This document shows positions 1 to 4,644 of a DNA stretch of 8,195 bases, in pieces. The notes beneath the pieces are model-generated. The model searched no databases, was not told where the DNA came from, and saw nothing but the letters and a program-made list of their open reading frames with translations. The translations under genes and the position numbers were made by a program. Source of the DNA: an uncultured Acetatifactor sp. (GTDB taxonomy: Bacteria; Bacillota; Clostridia; Lachnospirales; Lachnospiraceae). Positions within the stretch are counted from its first letter, which is position 1. Every line of letters begins with the position of its first letter. Location: assembly GCA_910578995.1 (NCBI GenBank), contig CAJTSY010000052.1, forward strand, positions 18,480 to 26,674, read 5' to 3'.

Positions 1-142
1 GAAGAGTCAAGGGGCAAAATCTGCTCTGGTATCCGAAAGCGAGGCGTATCCCGAGACTGCAGGCGCCAAAATGCCTGTACTCTGAATTGATTTGCTTTGG
101 TTCTGCATTTTGCTCTAAGACGGAAAGCTTTACAATGAATCC

Positions 143-160
143 AAAAATTACTGCAGCAAT
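143..160 (-). terminator. weak intrinsic terminator candidate after ABC permease
   Basis: Read on the minus strand, four bases past the permease stop codon, ATTGC-TGCA-GTAAT can form a 5-bp stem (one G-U pair) with a 4-base loop, and a run of five T follows at once. Position and order suit an intrinsic terminator of the three-gene ABC operon, but the stem is short and AU-rich. A second hairpin (7-bp stem with one G-U pair, 8-base loop, 58-79) lies further downstream and has no T-run. Termination here is therefore only possible. Confidence 0.3.
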
Positions 161-163
161 GTC

Positions 164-832
164 TCAAAATTCCCGCCGCGTATACAGTCTCACGGACAGT
201 CCCCAGGAAGCTGCCAGAATCACCGCCCCCAGGCCAAAAATCTCCGCGCTGACGGAAAGGATATGCTCCGAGGCATAGATCAGCATGTCCCGGATAAAAG
301 CACCGCCCGTTACCACGTCGTATTCCGCGATTCCCATATAGGCCAGAGCTATCACAAAAGAAGGGATATAATACCCCCATACTTTGCCTTTTTCATATCC
401 CAGCCTGAAAAGGGCAGGATACATGGCCAGATTCATCAGGGCGTAGATGAGGAAACCGGTACAGGCCAACGCCAACGCCCATTTCCAATCCGGATACCAC
501 CTGGAAAGGGCGAAAAGATTCGCCAGGGGCATCAGCGCGAACCCAATGATAATACCTGCCAGAAACAGCAGAAAGGACAGCAGGTACCTTCCCGCAACCA
601 TCCGGCTCCTCTTCATGGGCAGCGTCAGATAAAGCCTGTTCAGCCCGCCTTTCTCCTCCACCAGGAAAGCATTAATGGAAAAGGAAAACAGGAAAAAAAC
701 CCCCATGGGAACCAGATAGATCGTGGACAGCCCGCCGGGAATAAGAAGCAGCACAGGCAACAGAAGAAGCCTGATTCGATAACATTTCATTGCAGACCAG
801 TCTAATTTCAGTACTTTCCACACTTTCAGCAT
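164..832 (-). CDS. ABC-2 type transporter permease (six-TM membrane protein)
   Basis: A 222-residue integral membrane protein, the likely membrane partner of the ATPase encoded just upstream. Hydrophobic segments lie at roughly residues 20-35, 38-56, 82-104, 117-139, 153-168 and 194-214. Between segments 2 and 3 is a basic cytoplasmic-type loop with EEKGGLNRLYLTLPMKRSRM (residues 59-78), the kind of 'EEK-G-x-LP-x-R' loop typical of small ABC-2 permeases of the ABC2_membrane_5 type; this family assignment is from memory. The ATG at 830-832 is preceded by GGAGG (840-844) at 7 bases. The gene starts 84 bases after the ATPase stop and is last in the operon. Substrate is unknown; such regulator-ATPase-permease sets often respond to cell-envelope stress or peptide antibiotics in Firmicutes. 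Length and end look complete. Confidence 0.85.
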   Translation of the reverse strand: MLKVWKVLKLDWSAMKCYRIRLLLLPVLLLIPGGLSTIYLVPMGVFFLFSFSINAFLVEEKGGLNRLYLTLPMKRSRMVAGRYLLSFLLFLAGIIIGFALMPLANLFALSRWYPDWKWALALACTGFLIYALMNLAMYPALFRLGYEKGKVWGYYIPSFVIALAYMGIAEYDVVTGGAFIRDMLIYASEHILSVSAEIFGLGAVILAASWGLSVRLYTRREF

Positions 833-916
833 TGATATACCTCCCCGCCCGTTTTAACAGGCGTAATATTCAGATATTTACCATAACCCTGCTCTTTATT
901 CGGATTGCCGGAAAAG

Positions 917-1768
917 CTATTCCTGCATCCTGGAATGCCGCTCCATATAGACGATTACATCATCTATGGAAGCCTTTTCCGTAACCGTGTCAACGGGCAG
1001 TCCTCCGATATGCTCAAGCGCCATCAGGCATTCGTAGCCGCTGTCCGTCTGGCGCAGGCCGATGGCGTCTTTCCTCTTTTCTCCCGGAAGAATTCCGCCC
1101 CGGACCATACAGTAGGCAGCGGTCAGCTCCTCCTTATCTCCCTGATAGGAAATCTCGCCGTTATGAATATAGATGATTTTGTCGGCAATCCGCTCCAGAT
1201 CACTGGTGATGTGGGTGGAAAACAGAATCGTCCGTCCTTCCGGAACCAGGTATTCCCGAAAAAGATCCAGCATCTCATCCCGGGCCGCCGGATCCAGGCC
1301 GCCGGTGGGCTCATCCAGAAGCAGCAGCTTCGTTTCATGGGAGAAATGGACGGCCATAGCCAGTTTCTGCTTCATTCCCCGGGACAGGTTCTTGAATTTC
1401 TTCCCCGGATCCAGGCCGAAACGGTTCAGATAATCTCTGTACCGGACGCTGTCCCAGGTGGGGTAAAAGGGGCACAGGCCCTTCTCGATATCCGCCGGGG
1501 TCCAGTCCTCCTGAAAAAAGGGCTGGTCAAAGAGAATGGCGATTTCCTCCCGGACGGAACACTCCGTGCCCGGTCTGCCCAGAAGGCGCACCTCCCCGCT
1601 GTCCGCAAACGCCAGTCCCGCCATAATCCGCAGGGTGGTGGATTTTCCCGCCCCGTTTGCCCCCACGAAACCGCAGCACATCCCTTCCGGCACGGTAAAA
1701 CTGATATTTTTCAGCGCAAAGCCGGGATAGAGCTTGCACAGGTTATTGATTTCAATGGCATTCCTCAT
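917..1768 (-). CDS. ABC transporter ATP-binding protein (YtrB/BcrA-like)
   Basis: A 283-residue nucleotide-binding subunit that would power the ABC-2 permease encoded downstream. All the ATPase motifs are visible: Walker A GANGAGKST (residues 36-44), a Q-loop region with DQ at 81-82, signature LSRGMKQKL (128-136), Walker B LLLLDEP (148-154), D-loop GGLD (156-159) and the switch histidine in STH (H186). The roughly 70 residues after the core form a C-terminal extension, as is common in drug- or bacteriocin-export ATPases of this type. The start is well set: GGAGG at 1778-1782 sits 9 bases before the ATG at 1766-1768, inside the end of the regulator gene, so the two genes overlap by 17 bases and are probably translationally coupled. 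Activity is well supported; the cargo cannot be read from the sequence. Confidence 0.93.
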   Translation of the reverse strand: MRNAIEINNLCKLYPGFALKNISFTVPEGMCCGFVGANGAGKSTTLRIMAGLAFADSGEVRLLGRPGTECSVREEIAILFDQPFFQEDWTPADIEKGLCPFYPTWDSVRYRDYLNRFGLDPGKKFKNLSRGMKQKLAMAVHFSHETKLLLLDEPTGGLDPAARDEMLDLFREYLVPEGRTILFSTHITSDLERIADKIIYIHNGEISYQGDKEELTAAYCMVRGGILPGEKRKDAIGLRQTDSGYECLMALEHIGGLPVDTVTEKASIDDVIVYMERHSRMQE

Positions 1769-2129
1769 GATAAATTTCCTCCAGTCTTCTCTGTAATCCG
1801 GACAGATCTACCCCTGCCGCCCTTCCCTTTTCCACAGCGGCCTGCAGGGATTCGTCCACGGCCTTCAGGTACTGCCGCCTCACTGCCTCGGCATCTCCCT
1901 TCACGAAAGAGCCCCTGCCCTGCAGGGTGTAAATCAGTCCTTCCGCCTCCAGGTCGCCGTAGGCTCGGGTGGTGGTGATCACGCTCACCCGCAGATCTCT
2001 CGCCAGCTGCCGCATGGATACAAGAGGGGCGTTCGGGGGCAGATCCCCGGCCAGAATCTGGGCCTTGATCTGCATTTTTATCTGCTCGTAGGCAGGAACT
2101 TCGCTTTGCAGTGACAGGTTAATGTTCAT
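1752..2129 (-). CDS. GntR-family transcriptional regulator, YtrA subfamily
   Basis: A 125-residue DNA-binding repressor candidate for its own operon. Residues 11-76 form the GntR winged helix: VPAYEQI near the N-terminus, then SMRQLARDLRVSVITTTRAY (38-57) as the helix-turn-helix, and EAEGLIYTLQGRGSFV (61-76) as the wing. Only about 50 residues follow, with no room for a large ligand-binding domain; this short tail is the mark of the YtrA subfamily, whose genes normally sit beside ABC transporter genes, as here. The ATG at 2127-2129 is chosen because AAGGAG (2140-2145) lies 10 bases upstream and a consensus promoter lies just beyond. The frame stays open upstream to 2264, but that part would run through the promoter. 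It probably represses by binding the inverted repeat over the -10 box; the inducer is unknown. Confidence 0.9.
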   Translation of the reverse strand: MNINLSLQSEVPAYEQIKMQIKAQILAGDLPPNAPLVSMRQLARDLRVSVITTTRAYGDLEAEGLIYTLQGRGSFVKGDAEAVRRQYLKAVDESLQAAVEKGRAAGVDLSGLQRRLEEIYHEECH

Positions 2130-2145
2130 TTCTTCACTTCTCCTT

Positions 2146-2174
2146 ATAGTGTATATATTGAGTATATGCAGTAT
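2146..2174 (-). promoter_or_regulatory. probable operator of the YtrA-type regulator
   Basis: A 29-bp imperfect inverted repeat: ATAGTGTATATA (2146-2157), 5 bases, then TATATGCAGTAT (2163-2174); the arms match at 10 of 12 positions. It covers the -10 box of the regulator promoter. Inside it, AGTGTA and TGCAGT are separated by exactly 13 bases, the same geometry I recall for the Bacillus subtilis YtrA site (AGTGTA-N13-TACACT), with two mismatches in the second half. This suggests autorepression by the adjacent regulator. Confidence 0.55.
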
Positions 2175-2189
2175 GTGCGGGATTGTCAA
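2161..2189 (-). promoter_or_regulatory. sigma-A type promoter of the GntR-ABC operon
   Basis: Read on the minus strand, TTGACA (2184-2189) and TATACT (2161-2166) are separated by exactly 17 bases. Transcription would start near 2154, leaving a leader of about 25 bases with AAGGAG before the regulator ATG. The -35 box is a perfect match and the -10 box is one base off consensus. Confidence 0.8.
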
Positions 2190-2297
2190 GAGGAATTTGG
2201 TTCTTTCCATGCTTTGTTGAAATGACAACATTCTCACACTGATAGATACAGCATTTCGAGGCATTTTGATTCAGGAACGCAGTTAGATCAACAAACA

Positions 2298-2450
2298 ATG
2301 GAAGGAACCGGGAATTTTAGGAAAAAGAGACTTTCTATGGACACCCAAATCTGGTATATTCAGGGCATAATTATGCTGTTGGCAGGCATCAGCGATATGG
2401 TGGACGAAACCTATACCCAGGGGACATGGGAGGCTGAAGAAGAGGATTGA
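2298..2450 (+). CDS. doubtful small ORF or gene remnant, function unknown
   Basis: A 50-codon frame starting at ATG 2298, with a second in-frame ATG at 2337 that would give 37 residues. The shorter form reads MDTQIWYIQGIIMLLAGISD and then an acidic tail ending EAEEED, so it has one hydrophobic stretch and looks more protein-like than random DNA. Only a weak AGGAAA (2319-2324) precedes the second ATG, at 12 bases, and none precedes the first. I found no good promoter. The opposite strand also holds a 64-codon frame here. I do not recognise the peptide; it may be a decayed gene end. The stretch 2190-2486 holds nothing else I can support apart from a small 5-bp hairpin at 2215-2230. Confidence 0.25.
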   Translation: MEGTGNFRKKRLSMDTQIWYIQGIIMLLAGISDMVDETYTQGTWEAEEED

Positions 2451-2486
2451 ATTATAACTCGTTTTGCGCGGAATCACAGGAATATC

Positions 2487-2515
2487 TTGACAAAATATGG
2501 AAAAAATGATACGCT
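2487..2515 (+). promoter_or_regulatory. promoter of the amylase gene (TTGACA, extended -10)
   Basis: TTGACA (2487-2492) is followed after 17 bases by TACGCT (2510-2515). The weak -10 box has an upstream TG (2507-2508) in extended -10 position. Transcription would start near 2521-2523, giving a leader of about 50 bases that ends with AGGAGG before the GTG start. The -10 box sits in a large palindrome, which points to a repressible promoter. Confidence 0.65.
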
Positions 2516-2555
2516 GAATTCAGCATATCGAAACTTTACGAAAAATATTTTGTCA
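2488..2555. repeat. 11-bp perfect inverted repeat flanking the amylase promoter
   Basis: TGACAAAATAT (2488-2498) and its exact reverse complement ATATTTTGTCA (2545-2555) are separated by 46 bases. The first arm overlaps the -35 box; the second ends on the first base of the AGGAGG ribosome binding site. The centre of this pair lies only 3 bases from the centre of the inner palindrome at 2508-2529. This could be a second operator pair or a looping arrangement. Confidence 0.6.
2508..2529. promoter_or_regulatory. 22-bp near-perfect palindrome over the -10 box (operator)
   Basis: Left half GATACGCTGAA and right half TTCAGCATATC are reverse complements except at one base pair; the inner 12 bases (2513-2524) are perfect. 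The palindrome covers the -10 box and the likely start point of transcription, the usual place for a repressor site. No T-run follows, so it is not an intrinsic terminator. The cognate regulator is not in the window unless the YtrA-type protein acts here, which the different sequence makes unlikely. Confidence 0.6.
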
Positions 2556-2571
2556 GGAGGTTACAGGTAAA

Positions 2572-4185
2572 GTGAAACAAAAAACAAATAAGTTTCGGAG
2601 GATTTTCGTATTATTTTTGGCATTTGTACTGGGGACGGCAAGTCTCACATCCTGCGGGAATTCGGGTTGGCGAAGCAAGGAAGTAACAGTAATCGACGAT
2701 AACTACCGCACCTGGTATGAGATTTTTGTCTACTCCTTCTGCGACAGTGACGGAGACCAGGTAGGTGATCTCCAGGGGGTAATCTCGAAACTGGACTACA
2801 TTGAGGACCTGGGCTTTAACGGAATCTGGCTCATGCCCATTATGCCTTCCCCTTCCTATCACAAATATGACGTGAAGGATTATCTGGAGATTGAACCCGA
2901 GTACGGTACCATGGCAGATTTTGAGGAACTTGCGGCGGAATGCGACAAACGGGGCATCAAGCTGATCATTGACCTGGTACTGAATCATACCTCCTCGGAA
3001 CACCCCTGGTTTGTGGCAGCCTGCGATTACCTGGAGTCCCTGGAGGAAGGAAAAGAGCCCTCTGCCAGCGAGTGCCCCTATTACGAATACTACAATTTCG
3101 TCAAGGGCAATCCAGGCTCCGACAACTGGTACCAGGTGGGCTCTACCGATTATTATTACGAAGGAATCTTCTGGAGCGGGATGCCGGACGTGAACTTCGC
3201 AAGCCAGGCCCTGCGGAAGGAATTTGAGGGTATTGTGGACTTCTGGCTGGAGAAAGGAGCCGGGGGATTCCGTCTGGATGCGGTAAAGGAATTCTACAGC
3301 GGCGCCACCGGCCAGAATGTGGAAGTGCTGACCTGGCTCAACGATTATGTAAAATCCGTAAAACCGGATGCCTACATGGTGGGAGAAGCCTGGGAAGGGC
3401 TTGGCACCTATGCCCAGTATTACGCCAGCGGCATCGACAGCTTTTTTAATTTTGAATTCGCAGGGCCCACAGGAGTGGTGACAAAGACGCTCACCTTCAG
3501 CGGAGAGAACAACAGCGCCCAGGCCTACGCCAAGGCTCTGTGCAGAGTGCAGAACGCCATCCGGGAATACCGGGAGGACGCCATTGATGCTCCTTTCTTC
3601 GTCAATCATGACATGGCCCGGGCGGCAGGATACATGCAGTACGATGAACGGAAGGTGAAGATGGCCGCGCCGCTAAATATCCTTATGAGCGGCAGCGCCT
3701 TCGTATACTACGGGGAAGAGATCGGCATGACAGGCAGCGGAAAGGATGAGAACAAACGCGCTCCCATGTACTGGTCCGCCGATGCCCAGGCCAAAGGCAT
3801 GACCAGGGGTCCCCTGGACATGGAGCCCCAGGAAAACCAGTTTGCCTGCGCCGAAGACCAGATGAAGTCCGATGATTCCATCTACAGCTTTTACAGGGAT
3901 ACCATCCTGCTGAGGAACCAGAATCCGGAGATTGCCCGTGGAATCGTGGCCAGGCTGGAGGAGATTACGGATCAGGATGTAGCCGCTATTTCCAAAACAT
4001 ATAATGGGGAAACCATTTACCTGCTTTACAACATCTCCGAGACCGAGGAAAAGCAGGTTACCATGTCCGCCGGACAGTACGGGGAACTGGAAATCGCCGG
4101 ATACCTTTCTGTCGACGGCGGGAAGGTCACCATGAAGGACGGAGTGGTTACACTCCCCTCCTACAGCGTAGTAGTCCTGCGTTAA
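2572..4185 (+). CDS. lipid-anchored GH13 alpha-amylase family glycosidase
   Basis: A 537-residue secreted enzyme predicted to hydrolyse alpha-1,4-glucans or malto-oligosaccharides outside the cell. It begins with GTG at 2572, 11 bases after AGGAGG (2555-2560). The N-terminus has basic residues, a hydrophobic core (residues 11-22) and the lipobox LTSC with C28, so it should be a membrane-anchored lipoprotein. The GH13 barrel follows: a calcium-type loop DSDGDQVGDL (58-67), region I DLVLNH (134-139), region II GFRLDAVKE with nucleophile D236, region III GEAW with acid/base E272, and region IV NHD with D347. The last roughly 80 residues form the C-terminal beta domain. Size and lipid anchor resemble the Thermotoga maritima AmyA type; the loop resembles oligo-1,6-glucosidases, so exact specificity is open. 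It stands alone, with no sugar transporter genes next to it. Confidence 0.92.
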   Translation: MKQKTNKFRRIFVLFLAFVLGTASLTSCGNSGWRSKEVTVIDDNYRTWYEIFVYSFCDSDGDQVGDLQGVISKLDYIEDLGFNGIWLMPIMPSPSYHKYDVKDYLEIEPEYGTMADFEELAAECDKRGIKLIIDLVLNHTSSEHPWFVAACDYLESLEEGKEPSASECPYYEYYNFVKGNPGSDNWYQVGSTDYYYEGIFWSGMPDVNFASQALRKEFEGIVDFWLEKGAGGFRLDAVKEFYSGATGQNVEVLTWLNDYVKSVKPDAYMVGEAWEGLGTYAQYYASGIDSFFNFEFAGPTGVVTKTLTFSGENNSAQAYAKALCRVQNAIREYREDAIDAPFFVNHDMARAAGYMQYDERKVKMAAPLNILMSGSAFVYYGEEIGMTGSGKDENKRAPMYWSADAQAKGMTRGPLDMEPQENQFACAEDQMKSDDSIYSFYRDTILLRNQNPEIARGIVARLEEITDQDVAAISKTYNGETIYLLYNISETEEKQVTMSAGQYGELEIAGYLSVDGGKVTMKDGVVTLPSYSVVVLR

Positions 4186-4259
4186 AACAAATTTTGCAGT
4201 TTATAAAGACAGAGCCTTTTACAATATCCCTGTCCCGGAGAATTCATTTTCATCTGCCA

Positions 4260-4288
4260 TTGAAAAAAAGGCCCAAACATGGTAGAAT
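4260..4288 (+). promoter_or_regulatory. promoter of the clpS-clpA(-aat) operon
   Basis: TTGAAA (4260-4265) and TAGAAT (4283-4288) are separated by 17 bases, close to the sigma-A consensus. The start of transcription would fall near 4295, leaving a leader of about 50 bases rich in CAG/CAC before the clpS ribosome binding site. No CIRCE-like or CtsR-like repeat is visible, so control by the usual Firmicute heat-shock repressors is not indicated. The 4186-4259 stretch before it holds no convincing terminator for the amylase gene. Confidence 0.75.
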
Positions 4289-4343
4289 CAGGCAGGAATC
4301 AGACACAGCAGACAGCAAACCTGCACAGCAGAGGGAGTCAAAT

Positions 4344-4643
4344 ATGTCCGTACAGGGAGAAACCAGAGAAAAGACAAGAATCAACATCCGGGAACCGAAA
4401 CATTATAAAGTGATCATGCACAACGATGATTTTACCCCCATGGAATTCGTGGTGGAAATACTCATCGACATTTTCCGCAAAGACCTTCTGGAAGCGGAGC
4501 GCCTGATGATGGCCGTACATGAAACCGGCCGGGCAGCCGTGGGCGCCTACTCTTATGACATTGCTGTCACAAAAGTGCATGCAGCTTCCGGAAGAGCCAG
4601 GCAGGAAGGCTTTCCCTTCCGCATGACAGTGGAGGAGGCATAG
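4344..4643 (+). CDS. clpS: ATP-dependent Clp protease adaptor ClpS
   Basis: A 99-residue cytoplasmic adaptor that binds N-degron substrates (N-terminal Leu, Phe, Trp, Tyr) and hands them to ClpA. The hallmark stretch YKVIMHNDDFTPMEFVV (21-37) includes the N27/D28/D29 and M33 positions that line the pocket and gate in Escherichia coli ClpS. MMAVHETG (55-62) supplies the pocket M55, V58 and the amine-binding H59, and DIAVTKV (72-78) matches the conserved AETKV segment. The C-terminal PLL of E. coli ClpS is PFR here, so pocket residue L99 appears replaced by F92. The first 20 residues form the flexible arm needed for delivery. The ATG at 4344 follows GAGGGA (4331-4336); the frame is open back to 4194, but that extension would overlap the promoter. 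One base separates it from clpA. Confidence 0.95.
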   Translation: MSVQGETREKTRINIREPKHYKVIMHNDDFTPMEFVVEILIDIFRKDLLEAERLMMAVHETGRAAVGAYSYDIAVTKVHAASGRARQEGFPFRMTVEEA

Positions 4644-4644
4644 T

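Noticed and set aside
905..1978. 357-codon open frame on the plus strand opposite the ABC ATPase and regulator genes
   Set aside because: It is antisense to two genes with complete family motifs; the translation is low in secondary-structure sense (Pro/Arg/Gln-rich) and has no ribosome binding site.
2130..2264. 45-residue N-terminal extension of the GntR regulator
   Set aside because: It would span the consensus promoter and operator; the inner ATG at 2129 has AAGGAG and gives the usual family length.
2283..2477. 64-codon minus-strand open frame between the regulator and amylase genes
   Set aside because: No ribosome binding site, it lies opposite the slightly better plus-strand small frame, and its product is unrecognisable.
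2507..2524. CcpA cre site in the amylase promoter
   Set aside because: The central CG and flanking bases do not fit the cre consensus; the sequence is better described as part of the larger palindrome.
2611..3609. 332-codon open frame on the minus strand opposite the amylase gene
   Set aside because: It is a shadow of the GH13 gene, whose catalytic motifs fix the coding strand; no start signal and no recognisable domain.
4194..4343. 50-residue N-terminal extension of ClpS in the same frame
   Set aside because: The TTGAAA/TAGAAT promoter lies inside it, there is no ribosome binding site at 4194, and ClpS proteins start near the inner ATG, which has GAGGGA upstream.
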